A stretch of DNA of 64,000 nt from positions 3,658,001 to 3,722,000 of the forward strand of contig NZ_JATACI010000002.1 in NCBI RefSeq assembly GCF_037892195.1, given 5' to 3'. Shown in pieces: positions 46,891-56,276 of this stretch; the stretch's first letter is position 1, and each line of letters opens with the position of its first letter. A model generated the notes under the pieces. That model was not told the origin of the DNA and made no database searches. It saw only the letters and a program-made list of their open reading frames with translations. The position numbers and the translations under genes are program-made. Origin of the DNA: Yoonia sp. GPGPB17 (GTDB taxonomy: Bacteria; Pseudomonadota; Alphaproteobacteria; Rhodobacterales; Rhodobacteraceae).

Positions 46891-48091
46891 CGCAAACGCC
46901 AGCCAAGACCAGCTATGATGTCGTGATCGTGGGCGGGGCGATGTATGGATCGTCGGTCGCGTGGTTTCTGACGGACAACCCTGATTTCAACGGCTCGGTC
47001 CTCGTCGTGGAACGCGACCCGACCTATGAATTCACCTCTACCTCGCACACCAATTCCTGCATGCGGCAGCAGTTCAGCGCAGCAATCAACGTGAAGGTAT
47101 CTCAGTTCGCTGCCGATTTTGTAAAGAATTTCCGCAACTACATGGGCGGGGATCCCCGCGTGCCTGACGTGGTACTGCAAAGCTATGGCTACATGTATTT
47201 AGCCGATAACGAAGAGTTCGCCACGACACTGCGCGAAAGCCAGATGGTGCAAGCGGCCAACGGGGCTGGCACCAAACACATGACGCGCGATGAGATCGCG
47301 GCGGCCTATCCATTCTACAACCTTGATGACATTATCGCAGCGAACCATAACTTGGTCGATGAAGGGTACTTCGATGGCAATACGCTGTTTGATTGGTGGA
47401 AACGCTCTGCCAAGGAACGTGGCGTAGAGTACCTGACCAATGAGGTCATTGCGATGAATCGCAATGCGGCGGGCACCAAGGTGGAAAGCGTGATCCTGAA
47501 ATCTGGCGAAGTGATCCAATGTGGTACGGTCGTGAACGCATCCGGTCCGCGTGCCGTACTGACGGCCCGCATGGCTGGCATCGAAATTCCCGTAGAGCCG
47601 CGCAAGCGTTACACTTTCATTTTTGAGGCTGAACAGCCGCTGGACCGCGATCTGCCGCTGACCATTGACCCTTCGGGCGTTCACATGCGTACCGACGGCA
47701 CCTATTATCTGGCGGGCTGCCCCCGGACGAAGACCCGGCCGTGGACTATGATGACTTCACCCAAGATCACAGCATCTGGGAAAACAAGGTCTGGCCAATC
47801 CTCGCCACTCGAATCCCACAGTTTGAAGCGATCAAGCTGCGCAATTCCTGGGCCGGGCACTACGCCTATAACACCTTCGATCAAAATGCGATCTTGGGGC
47901 CGCATACGGAGGTGGAAAACTTCATCTTTGTAAATGGGTTCTCGGGGCATGGGTTCCAACAATCCCCGGCTATGGGCCGCGGAACTGCCGAATTGATCAC
48001 CTATGGCGAATACCGTGCGCTTGACCTGACCCCGTTCAACTATGACCGGATTGAGAAGGGCGAGAAGTTCGTTGAGAAGGCGGTGATATGA
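46887..48091 (+). CDS. FAD-dependent amino acid/amine oxidase (DAO family), frameshifted
   Basis: Glycine/sarcosine/D-amino-acid oxidase-like flavoprotein of about 400 residues. The first frame opens with the FAD dinucleotide fold DVVIVGGAMYGSSVAW and stops off-frame at 47933. The second frame resumes DYDDFTQDHSIWENKVWPIL, then FVNGFSGHGFQQSPAMGRGTAE, the C-terminal FAD-contact region, ending at 48091. One base is missing in a run of five C at 47720-47724; restoring it gives CPPDEDPAVDYDDF. It is coupled to hyuB and to the aldolase gene by ATGA overlaps, so it acts in the same pathway, presumably on an N-substituted amino acid. Confidence 0.88.
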
Positions 48092-48872
48092 AAATGCCGC
48101 CAAACGCTTTCCTTGCTGCGATACGGGGGGGCGTCAGCAGATCGGGTTGTGGGTCAGCCTTTCCAATAACTATGCGGCCGAAGTGGTCGCGAGCGCGGGA
48201 TACGACTGGCTATTGGTCGATATGGAACACGCTCCGAGCGATATGAGCACAGTCCTGGGCCAGTTGCAGGCAATAGCACCGCACGGATCGACGGCCATTG
48301 TGCGTCCGCCATGGAACGATACCGTGATGGTCAAACGTCTATTGGATATAGGCGCGCCGGGTTTGTTGTTTCCCATGGTGCAATCTGTCGAGGAGGCGCA
48401 GGCCGCCGTTGCTGCCTGCCGCTATCCACCCAAGGGCGTGCGCGGGGTTGCCGGGTCGATCCGTGCCAATAGCTTCGGGCGGGTCGTAGACTATTATGCC
48501 AACGCTGATAAGCAAACGGCCGTTATTTTGCAGGTCGAGACACAGGCGGCTGTCGCGCAAGCGCTGGAGATCGGGCAGGTGGACGGCGTTGATGGCGTCT
48601 TCTTTGGCCCCGCTGACATAGCCGCGGATATGGGGCTTTTGGGCGCACATATGTCAGACGAAGTATGGGATTTGATCTTGCACGCCGCAGGCAAGCTTAT
48701 GGATGCAGGCATCCCTGTCGGCACGCTTGTGACGGACCCGGCTTTCGCATCAAGACTCCTTGCAGAAGGCTTCACCTTCGTGGCCTGTGGTACCGATACA
48801 AATTTGCTAGCCAAAGGGGCCGATGCCCTGCTGGCGCAGATGCGCAAAGCAACTGGAAAGGAAAACGTATGA
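48088..48872 (+). CDS. HpcH/HpaI family aldolase/citrate lyase-type enzyme, frameshifted at the 5' end
   Basis: Class II pyruvate-aldolase superfamily protein of about 261 residues. The start MKMPPNAFLAAIRGG at 48088 overlaps the preceding stop. In a run of seven G (48125-48131) one base is missing, and the rest continues RQQIGLWVSLSNNYAAEVVA in another frame. Family residues are GYDWLLVDMEHAP with the metal/base Asp-Glu-His, IVRPPWND, the QVETQAAV metal Glu and VFFGPADIAADMG. Without the missing base, translation could begin only at an internal ATG at 48147, which removes the N-terminus. Confidence 0.88.
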
Positions 48873-49705
48873 AAAAACTCGTTCTGACTGGGGCTGCGGG
48901 CTCCCTTGGGTCCCGTCTGCGCGCACCACTGGCCAAGATGTGCGACACGCTGGTGTCGACTGACATTGCGGGTGATATCGGCACGTTAATGGAGGGAGAG
49001 GTCTATAAGCAGGCGGACCTGTCCAGTCTTGACGCCGCGCTTGATGTTATTGAGGGCGCCGATATGGTCGTGCATTTTGGGGCGATTGCCGATGAAGCCC
49101 CTTGGGACGATATCCTGCAATCCAATATAATCGGGGCCTACAATGTCTGGGAAGCGGCCTACCGGCATGGTGTAAAGCGTGTGGTTTATGCCAGTTCGGT
49201 GCATGCTGTTGGGATGCACAAGAAAACGGATACGATAGGTCTTGATGTGCCGCACCGCCCAGACACCTACTATGGCCTTGCCAAATGCTTCAGTGAAGAT
49301 CTTGCCAGCCTCTACTGGGACAAACGTGGCATAGAGGCCGTGTGTTTGCGTATCTTCTCCTGCGCTCCTGCGACCAATGCCCGTAGCATTGGTACATGGC
49401 TGTCCTACGACGATCTGATTCATCTGGTGGAACGCTCCATCGACAGCCCTGTCGTTGGGTTCTCGATTGTATACGGCATCTCTAACAATGACCGCGCTGT
49501 GGTGGACAATGCCAAGGCAGGCCATCTTGGGTACCGGCCTAAGGATAATGCCGAAATCTTTGCAAACGAGGTCTTCGCCAAAACACCGCCGTTGGACAAT
49601 TCAGATCTCGCAAACCTTTGCATAGGTGGTCCATTTGCGACGGTCGAACTGGGTAACTCGGGAGTTGCCGGTATCACCAGAATGAACGCGGGCGAAGACG
49701 ACTAG
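48869..49705 (+). CDS. NAD-dependent epimerase/dehydratase family, uronate-dehydrogenase-like
   Basis: A 278-residue extended SDR with KLVLTGAAGSLGSRLR at the N-terminus, VYASSVHAVGMH and the catalytic YYGLAKCFSEDL. The overall pattern resembles uronate dehydrogenases (Udh), which oxidise glucuronate or galacturonate to the aldarolactone, but the substrate is inferred only. It is the last gene of the hydantoinase operon (start overlaps the aldolase stop) and is convergent with a DUF606 gene; their stop codons share CTAG at 49702-49705. Confidence 0.85.
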   Translation: MKKLVLTGAAGSLGSRLRAPLAKMCDTLVSTDIAGDIGTLMEGEVYKQADLSSLDAALDVIEGADMVVHFGAIADEAPWDDILQSNIIGAYNVWEAAYRHGVKRVVYASSVHAVGMHKKTDTIGLDVPHRPDTYYGLAKCFSEDLASLYWDKRGIEAVCLRIFSCAPATNARSIGTWLSYDDLIHLVERSIDSPVVGFSIVYGISNNDRAVVDNAKAGHLGYRPKDNAEIFANEVFAKTPPLDNSDLANLCIGGPFATVELGNSGVAGITRMNAGEDD

Positions 49706-50130
49706 GCTTTCCCCTTGCCTTGCGCGACCCACATGCCCGCCAGGATCAGACCGACCCCCAAGGTGCGCGCCCATAAATCACCGGGCGCGCCCATTGTCAC
49801 ATCGAGGACGACACCGGAAATCATCTGGCCCGCGATGATCAGAAGCGCGGTCTGTGCCGCACCAATACGTGCGATCAGCCAACTGCCTGCGGCAATAAAA
49901 ATCACGCCGACCGGGCCACCCAGATAGGCCCACCAAGGTGAGGCGGTTGGCTCTCCGGCGAAAAGCCCGCCAACCAGCAGCGCAACAGCCGAGATAAAAA
50001 CCAACCCAACGATGTGGTTCCAGAACGAAGATTCCAAAGCGGATGTCGACAATGCCAACCGCCCGTTGATCTGGCGGCTGAGCGACACCAGGACACCGGC
50101 AAGGATAGCAAGGGTTGCGAACCAGATCAT
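49702..50130 (-). CDS. DMT-superfamily half-transporter (DUF606/YdcZ family)
   Basis: A 142-residue membrane protein with about five hydrophobic helices (WFATLAILAGVLVSLSRQI and others), typical of the DUF606/YdcZ half-size exporters. These usually come as pairs forming a heterodimer, and a second copy lies directly upstream with an ATGA overlap. The transported compound is unknown. Confidence 0.88.
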   Translation of the reverse strand: MIWFATLAILAGVLVSLSRQINGRLALSTSALESSFWNHIVGLVFISAVALLVGGLFAGEPTASPWWAYLGGPVGVIFIAAGSWLIARIGAAQTALLIIAGQMISGVVLDVTMGAPGDLWARTLGVGLILAGMWVAQGKGKA

Positions 50131-50603
50131 GATCCGCTCCCAAAGAAGATCAGGATCAGACTGCCAGCAGTTATCAGAGTGAGGGCGGCATAATCCCGCC
50201 GGACCGGCGTGCGCTGCGGCAGTCCGAAAAGGCCGCGCATATCGGCAAAAAGGCTGAAAACCATTTGTCCGGCAAGGCCAAGGGCAATGGTTCCGGACAA
50301 AGCCAAGGCGCTATTCAGCGTTGCGGACGTCAGCATCACCGTCACAGCTCCGGAAACCCCGCCAAGATACACCCAAAGCGGCGGGCGCACCGTCTCGGCA
50401 CGCTTAGGTCGTAGAAAAATCAGGATCAGCAACGCGGCAACAGTGCCGGTCAAATGCGGCACCCATGATGCAAACAGCAAAGAGCCATAGGCCGCCAAAG
50501 TCCCGTTGAACAGCACCATAAGCGATAAAAGCCCGCCAGCACCAAAGGCTGCGGCAAAATAGATAAGTTGCCTGGGTTGCGAGAGTTGCGAGAGTTGCGA
50601 CAT
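50127..50603 (-). CDS. DMT-superfamily half-transporter (DUF606/YdcZ family)
   Basis: The upstream partner of the previous gene, 158 residues with five predicted helices (LIYFAAAFGAGGLLSLMVLF, GSLLFASWVPHLTGTVAALL and so on). The pair overlaps by ATGA, consistent with an obligate heterodimer. The N-terminus carries a curious short tandem (SQLSQLSQP) encoded by repeats around 50571-50600. Confidence 0.88.
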   Translation of the reverse strand: MSQLSQLSQPRQLIYFAAAFGAGGLLSLMVLFNGTLAAYGSLLFASWVPHLTGTVAALLILIFLRPKRAETVRPPLWVYLGGVSGAVTVMLTSATLNSALALSGTIALGLAGQMVFSLFADMRGLFGLPQRTPVRRDYAALTLITAGSLILIFFGSGS

Positions 50604-50615
50604 AGCCGCAGGTGT

Positions 50616-51056
50616 CTAACCTTTTGAGGCAGAACGCAATTGCTGTTGGCGGCGGATCGCACCGAAATACTGTTTTTGCTGATCCGGACGAGATGACTTG
50701 ATGTGGTGCAACTGATTAATCAGCTTACGGTTTTCCTTAGAAAGCCAAAGCGCGGCATATCGCGACATCCATTTTGGAAGTACCTCAACCGCATGGGCGT
50801 GTAGAACCATTCGCTGTTCTTGGGGCGTCAGGTCATCAAAGGGAACGTTGCAATGCTGTTTGCGCATCAGGTCAACACAAAGAGCCATGAGTTGTGGTTG
50901 TGTCTCTGGCGAGGGTGGAGCGGCAGATACGGATCCGTAAATTTTGGACAAGTTGGTATTCAATGATACGAAGCGTTGCTTCACCATCAGATGACCAATG
51001 AGCCACAATATTGCCGAACTGATTAACAAGAAAACCACAAAAACCGGCACATTCAA
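50616..51056 (-). CDS. Membrane-anchored hypothetical protein
   Basis: A 146-residue protein with one N-terminal membrane helix (VFVVFLLISSAILWLIGHLM) followed by a soluble, basic and Gln-rich domain (VEVLPKWMSRYAALWLSKEN). I recognise no family. It lies 12 bases upstream of the DUF606 pair on the same strand, so it is probably co-transcribed. The function is not inferable. Confidence 0.75.
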   Translation of the reverse strand: MNVPVFVVFLLISSAILWLIGHLMVKQRFVSLNTNLSKIYGSVSAAPPSPETQPQLMALCVDLMRKQHCNVPFDDLTPQEQRMVLHAHAVEVLPKWMSRYAALWLSKENRKLINQLHHIKSSRPDQQKQYFGAIRRQQQLRSASKG

Positions 51057-51304
51057 TCCTCTTTACCGCCCCATTTTACGTTGTAACGTATGTATTTGAC
51101 GATAATTGGTTGTAAATGGCGCATTCGTAAGACGCTTTGCTTGGCTGTCCGTCCCTTGCGTCCTTCGCCGTTGACACCTCACGAATCCCCTTTATAAGCC
51201 GCGCATTCATTGGTGTTGGTGGACCGCGCAAGCGGAACCCTGTCGCCCCGGCCAAATCCGGGGAAAGGACAACGCCCTTCGCAAACAAAGAAGGAGATCA
51301 GCGT

Positions 51305-51925
51305 ATGACAAAGCGTACCGCTGCCAAGTACAAAATTGACCGCCGGATGGGCGAAAACATCTGGGGTCGTCCGAAATCCCCCGTCAACCGTCGTGAATAT
51401 GGCCCCGGCCAGCACGGTCAGCGCCGTAAGGGCAAACTGTCCGACTTCGGTACTCAGTTGCGCGCAAAGCAAAAACTGAAGGGATACTATGGTGATCTGA
51501 CAGAAAAGCAGTTCCGTCGCATCTACGGCGAAGCCGAGCGTGTTAAGGGCGATACCGGTGAAAACCTGATCGGTCTGCTGGAGCGTCGTCTGGACGCTGT
51601 TGTGTACCGCGCCAAATTCGTTCCAACCGTGTTCGCTGCGCGCCAGTTCGTAAACCACGGCCACGTCACCGTGAACGGCAAGAAAGTGAACATCCCGTCT
51701 TACCGCGTCAAAGAAGGCGACGTTGTTGAGGTCCGCCAGAAATCCAAGCAGCTTGAGCTGGTTCTGGTCGCATCCCAGTTGCCAGAGCGTGACGTGCCTG
51801 ACTACATGGAAGTCGACCACAACAAGATGACAGCCACGTTCACACGGACACCTGGTCTGGGCGATGTCCCATATCCAGTGACCATGGAACCAAACCTCGT
51901 CGTCGAATTCTACGCGAAGAACTAA
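51305..51925 (+). CDS. rpsD: 30S ribosomal protein S4
   Basis: Primary 16S rRNA-binding protein of the small subunit, 206 residues. It has the family N-terminus [40 protein letters not shown] and the S4 RNA-binding domain ([20 protein letters not shown]). The ATG at 51305 follows AAGGAGATC; a longer in-frame extension upstream is rejected. It stands alone rather than in a ribosomal operon, as is usual in this group, and a strong terminator follows. Confidence 0.98.
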   Translation: MTKRTAAKYKIDRRMGENIWGRPKSPVNRREYGPGQHGQRRKGKLSDFGTQLRAKQKLKGYYGDLTEKQFRRIYGEAERVKGDTGENLIGLLERRLDAVVYRAKFVPTVFAARQFVNHGHVTVNGKKVNIPSYRVKEGDVVEVRQKSKQLELVLVASQLPERDVPDYMEVDHNKMTATFTRTPGLGDVPYPVTMEPNLVVEFYAKN

Positions 51926-51964
51926 TCTTCGCTGTTATCCGGCGCAACGCCGGAGCATGATTTT

Positions 51965-51998
51965 AAAGGCCGCTCCAAATTGGGGCGGCCTTTGTTGT
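51965..51998 (+). terminator. Rho-independent terminator of rpsD
   Basis: AAAGGCCGCTCC and GGGGCGGCCTTT form a long GC-rich stem around a short A/T loop, followed by TTTGTTGTTT. It lies 40 bases after the rpsD stop and isolates it from hisC. Confidence 0.9.
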
Positions 51999-52065
51999 TT
52001 CTTCGCGCTGGTCTTGCAAGGGGCAGGGCGCTAGAACGGGCCAAACGAGAGGGGAACGCAGTTTT

Positions 52066-53154
52066 ATGGCTGACGGCATTCAACCACAACCGGGTATTCT
52101 GGACATCGCGCTTTATCAGGGCGGTGCATCCACACTTGCCGGGCAAAGCAATGTGCTCAAGCTATCCTCGAATGAGAATCCCCTTGGCCCCAGTGATGCT
52201 GCGAAAGAGGCCGTGGTGCGCGCCACGCATGATTTGCACCGCTATCCATCGACAGATCATGCTAACTTGCGTGCCGCAATTGCCGAGATTTGGGATGTGG
52301 ACGCCGCGCGCGTATTTTGCGGTGTGGGGTCCGGCGATGTTTTGAAATTGCTGGCAGAAGCTTACGCAGGCCCCGGTGATGAGGTCGTATTCACCGAACA
52401 TGGGTTCTCAATGTACCCGATCTACGCCAATGCTTGCGGTGCCACCCCTGTGGTCGTGCCCGAGAACGAGCGTGTGGTTGATGTGGATGCGATCCTTGCG
52501 GCCTGCACCGACAAAACTAGGCTGGTGTTCATTGCAAACCCCGCCAATCCAACCGGTACGATGATTGGCAACGCAGAAGTCGCCAGACTGGCCGACGGCT
52601 TGCCGCGTCAGGCGATGTTGGTGCTGGACGGTGCATATGCCGAGTTCGTGGATGGGTTTGACGCGGGCAAGGCCTTGGTGGAAGCACGCAACAATGTCTT
52701 TATGTCGCGGACGTTCTCTAAGATTTATGGGCTTGGCGGCATGCGTGTTGGCTGGGGATATGGCCCACAGGCCGTGATTGATGTGCTCAACCGCATCAGG
52801 GGGCCATTCAACCTGTCCGCTGCTGCACTAGCCGCGGCCGAGGCTGCCGTGCGCGATACGGAACACACCGACAAATGCCGTGTTGAAAATGCCAAATGGC
52901 GCGACTGGCTGGCGAATGCTTTGGCCGAGCTTGGTGTGCCATCGGACACATCGACTGCGAACTTCATCCTCGCCCGCTTTGTAGATGAAACCGAAGCCAA
53001 CGCCTGCGACGACCACCTGCGTAGCGAGGGTATTATAGTGCGGCGGGTCGCGGGTTATGGCCTGCCGCATTGCTTGCGGATCACGGTGGGTGATGAAAGC
53101 GCTTGTCGCAGGGTGGCGCATGCGATCGCGCAGTTTAAAGGGGCCGCACAATGA
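52066..53154 (+). CDS. hisC: Histidinol-phosphate aminotransferase (pyridoxal-phosphate)
   Basis: Class I/II aminotransferase of 362 residues starting [14 protein letters not shown]. It has the substrate segment [22 protein letters not shown], the Asp of GAYAEF and the PLP-binding Lys in [17 protein letters not shown]. In Rhodobacteraceae this HisC often also serves aromatic amino acids, which fits its ATGA overlap with the prephenate/arogenate dehydrogenase gene downstream. Both would then act in one tyrosine/phenylalanine/histidine operon. Confidence 0.92.
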   Translation: MADGIQPQPGILDIALYQGGASTLAGQSNVLKLSSNENPLGPSDAAKEAVVRATHDLHRYPSTDHANLRAAIAEIWDVDAARVFCGVGSGDVLKLLAEAYAGPGDEVVFTEHGFSMYPIYANACGATPVVVPENERVVDVDAILAACTDKTRLVFIANPANPTGTMIGNAEVARLADGLPRQAMLVLDGAYAEFVDGFDAGKALVEARNNVFMSRTFSKIYGLGGMRVGWGYGPQAVIDVLNRIRGPFNLSAAALAAAEAAVRDTEHTDKCRVENAKWRDWLANALAELGVPSDTSTANFILARFVDETEANACDDHLRSEGIIVRRVAGYGLPHCLRITVGDESACRRVAHAIAQFKGAAQ

Positions 53155-54074
53155 CGCAGTTTTATGATCGCGTTGCCCTGATCGGCCTTGGTCTGATTGC
53201 GTCTTCGATGTGTCATGCGATGCGCCGCTCCAGAGTCGCAAATGAGATCGTGGGCTATGCCCGTTCTGCCGAAACGCGCGATATCGCGCGTGAGATCGGG
53301 CTATGTGACCGGATTTGTGACAGCGCCGCCGAAGCTGTGAAAGATGCGGACCTGATTGTCCTTTGCGTACCAGTCGGGGCCATGGAAAGCGTCGCGCAAG
53401 AGATTGGGCCGGTTTTGAAACCGGGTGCAACGATCAGCGATGTTGGGTCGGTGAAGCGTACAGTCATAGATGCTGTGGGACCATACGTGCCCGAAGGTGT
53501 GCATTTCATCCCCGCCCATCCATTGGCGGGTACAGAGCATTCGGGCCCAAGGTCCGGTTTTGCGGAATTGTTTGACAACCGCTACACTATCCTTGTCCCG
53601 GTTGAGGGGAGCGATGCGCAGGCCGTTGCACGGCTTACTCATTTTTGGAGAGGTCTTGGTGCACTAACGGAAACGATGGACCCCGACCACCACGATCTTG
53701 TGCTGGCCGTTACCAGCCATACGCCGCACCTGATAGCCTACACGATGGTGGGTGTGGCGGATGATTTGCGCCGGGTGACAGATAGCGAAGTCATTAAATA
53801 CTCTGCCGCCGGTTTTCGGGATTTTACACGGATTGCGGCCTCGGATCCGGTGATGTGGCGCGATGTGTTTTTGAACAACAAAGAAGCAACGCTCGAAATT
53901 CTGGGTCGTTTCACCGAAGAGCTTTTTGCCCTGCAGCGGGCCATTCGTCAGGGCGACGGTGATCATCTGCACGACTATTTCACGCGCACAAGGTCGATCC
54001 GGCGTGGGATCATCGAAGCCGGGCAGGACACTGACGCGCCGGACTTTGGCCGCATGAAAGCGCGCCAGACTTGA
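53151..54074 (+). CDS. tyrC: Prephenate/arogenate dehydrogenase (cyclohexadienyl dehydrogenase)
   Basis: A 307-residue NAD(P)-dependent enzyme of tyrosine synthesis. It has the Rossmann motif [13 protein letters not shown] at the N-terminus, the segment [10 protein letters not shown], the catalytic [11 protein letters not shown] with the essential His, and the conserved [10 protein letters not shown]. No chorismate mutase domain is fused. Its start overlaps the hisC stop and its stop overlaps the extensin-like gene (TGATG). Confidence 0.92.
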   Translation: MTQFYDRVALIGLGLIASSMCHAMRRSRVANEIVGYARSAETRDIAREIGLCDRICDSAAEAVKDADLIVLCVPVGAMESVAQEIGPVLKPGATISDVGSVKRTVIDAVGPYVPEGVHFIPAHPLAGTEHSGPRSGFAELFDNRYTILVPVEGSDAQAVARLTHFWRGLGALTETMDPDHHDLVLAVTSHTPHLIAYTMVGVADDLRRVTDSEVIKYSAAGFRDFTRIAASDPVMWRDVFLNNKEATLEILGRFTEELFALQRAIRQGDGDHLHDYFTRTRSIRRGIIEAGQDTDAPDFGRMKARQT

Positions 54075-54970
54075 TGCGATGGGCGGCGCTTCTGGTCGCT
54101 CTTGTATTGGCGGGGCCACTGTGCGCGCAAGATGTGCGGCCCATCCCCAGACCGATAGCGGCTGTGCCGGAACCAGCAGCGGTTGTCCCGCAAACGCCCT
54201 CGGCGGACAGTGTGCGCCCTATTGCACGCGGCTCTGTGACTGTCGAGTTGTCGGCCGCAGACATCAGACCCCGGATGCGCCCGTTTGAGCGACCTGACAT
54301 GGCGTTTGGCGCGCAAACCCGGCCTCAGTTTCGGGCCGAACAGAACCTCTTTGCCTTCAGTCCAAATGCGATAGCGCGTTCATTGCGGCCCAATATCCGA
54401 CCCGCATCAATTGAGGCCGCAGCAGAAGAGCGGCGGGCTGCGCGGTTGCGGGGACAGGTCTGCGGCGACCCCTTGCTTCAAGGGAGTGTGATTGGACGCG
54501 TCAATGGAGCAGGCGCTTGTGGTATCGATGATGCCGTTAAACTGCGATCTGTTGCGGGTGTGACGCTGAGCCCGCGCGCGACCATTGATTGCCCCACGGC
54601 GCGGGCCCTGAAAACCTGGGTGGAACGCGGCGTGCTGCCCGCTGTGGGCAGTGAGGGCGGCGGCGCGTCGTCTCTGCGTGTGGTCTCACATTATGCCTGC
54701 CGCACCCGTAACAACCAACCTGGTGGTCGGCTGTCCGAGCACGCCTTTGGTCGTGCCATCGATATCGCGGGTATTCGGCTGCGTGATGGGACGGAAATGA
54801 CCTTGCTGACCGATTGGAACTCGGCTGATGACGGGCCACAGCTGCGCCAGATGTGGCGGGCCGCCTGTGGGCCGTTTGGAACGGTGTTGGGCCCCGAGGC
54901 GAACCGCTTTCACCGCGATCACTTCCATTTTGATACGGCACGGTATCGCAGTGGATCGTTCTGCCGCTAG
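54074..54970 (+). CDS. Extensin-like family protein, exported
   Basis: A 298-residue protein with a signal peptide (ALLVALVLAGPLCA), a Pro-rich stretch and a C-terminal extensin-like domain (about 150-298). That domain includes CRTRNNQPGG, SEHAFGRAIDIAGI and the closing HRDHFHFD. These His/Asp motifs resemble D,D-carboxypeptidase folds (VanY-like), so a cell-wall hydrolase role is plausible but unproven. It is convergent with the FAD monooxygenase; their stop codons share CTAG at 54967-54970. Confidence 0.88.
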   Translation: MRWAALLVALVLAGPLCAQDVRPIPRPIAAVPEPAAVVPQTPSADSVRPIARGSVTVELSAADIRPRMRPFERPDMAFGAQTRPQFRAEQNLFAFSPNAIARSLRPNIRPASIEAAAEERRAARLRGQVCGDPLLQGSVIGRVNGAGACGIDDAVKLRSVAGVTLSPRATIDCPTARALKTWVERGVLPAVGSEGGGASSLRVVSHYACRTRNNQPGGRLSEHAFGRAIDIAGIRLRDGTEMTLLTDWNSADDGPQLRQMWRAACGPFGTVLGPEANRFHRDHFHFDTARYRSGSFCR

Positions 54971-56147
54971 ACCCGTCCCAATCCGCGCAATGGTGGCAGC
55001 ATTGTGCCGCAAACAATCGCTGTCAGAATGCGCGGCCCGGGTGGCAATTGTGACAACGGGTAAAGCAGCCTGTCCCGCAAAACCGGTAGCCAGCGGCTGT
55101 CCGATTGGTATTGCGGGGTAAAGGCCGCGCTCATCGCCTGATAGGTCATCACATGCCAGCGCCGCGCTTTGGCATAGAGCGCCAATGCGGCGTCGCCGGT
55201 TTCAGCATCAAGCGCACGTGCCAGCGCCAGTGCGTCAAGCAGTGCCATGTTCGCACCTTGGCCCAATTGCGGGCTGGCCCTGTGGGCGGCGTCGCCGATC
55301 TGCACAATCCCGGTTGACCACGGCTGGCGCAGAGTCCCGTGGGCGTAGCGCGCCATGGTCATTTGCTCGGACGCATGGATCTGAGCGGCAAAAGGCGCAA
55401 AGGCGGGCCAAAGACCGATGGCCTCATCTTTCCACGCTTGAACACCTCCGCTTACCCATGCGGCGTGACTGTCACGGGGCATTGACCAGAAGATCGCCGC
55501 TTTCGGTTTCGGGTCGCCCGGCACTTTGCCTATCGGCAAAACGCCAATCATCCGGTCCGCACGGCGGTAGCATTGGCTCAGATGGTGCGCGGGCAGGTCC
55601 GTCTGGGGCCAATCGACCGTGCCCCAGATGGCACCGTAGGGCAGCGGCACCGACTTCAACGGAGAAATGGGCGAACCCGCCCCGGTTGCGTCGACAATCA
55701 GGTCATAGGGGCCATGCGCCGCCCCATCGTCGAGGTGAACCATGCGGCGCTTGCGGCTGCAATGCGGCTTTGCGTATGGACCACCACGTCGCGGGCCTGA
55801 ACCGCACGATAGATGGCCTCAAAGAGGCTGGCACGATGAATGGCGAGGCCGTACTGGCCATCAGCGATCTTGTCATACCAGACGTTCAAAACCTTGCGGT
55901 TGTTGTCAGCCTCGTGCCCCAGCATGCGTTGAATCGGGTTTCCGAAGGCGCGTGCGCTATCTCCTGCGCCAATATGGTCCAGAACAGCCTGCCCAACCGG
56001 TTGAATCACCAGACCCGATCCAACGGGTTGTGGTGTGTCAAACTGGTCAAAAACTTCAACAGAATGGCCGCGGTCAGCCAGCAGGGCGGCAGCCGTCAGA
56101 CCACCAATCCCGGCTCCCGCAATGCCGATGGAGATACGCTTTGTCAT
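54967..56147 (-). CDS. FAD-dependent aromatic-ring monooxygenase, frameshifted
   Basis: Class A flavoprotein hydroxylase of about 390 residues related to 3-hydroxybenzoate/salicylate hydroxylases and UbiH. The N-terminal frame (ISIGIAGAGIGGLTAAALLA, then HRASLFEAIY) runs to 55698. The C-terminal frame (MVHLDDGAAHGPYDLIVDAT, GDAAHRASPQLGQGANMALL) covers 55743-54967. One base is missing near 55740-55750. The GD...P FAD motif and the DG motif region are both present once the frame is restored. The start is ATG at 56147; a GTG two codons earlier is possible. The substrate is unknown. Confidence 0.88.
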
Positions 56148-56276
56148 CGCCACGTTGTGCAGGTGATATCCTGTGTGTGCAATGCAGTAATCCGATCAGA
56201 AATGGTGCCATGTGAGGGTGTCGCTTAACAAAAGCGTCCAAAGCACTAGATCACACCGAAAGAACAGGAGAAACCG

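Noticed and set aside
48088..48872. Programmed ribosomal frameshifting in the aldolase or oxidase
   Set aside because: No slippery heptamer with a downstream structure is evident, and the same kind of break occurs in unrelated genes, so a common technical cause is preferred.
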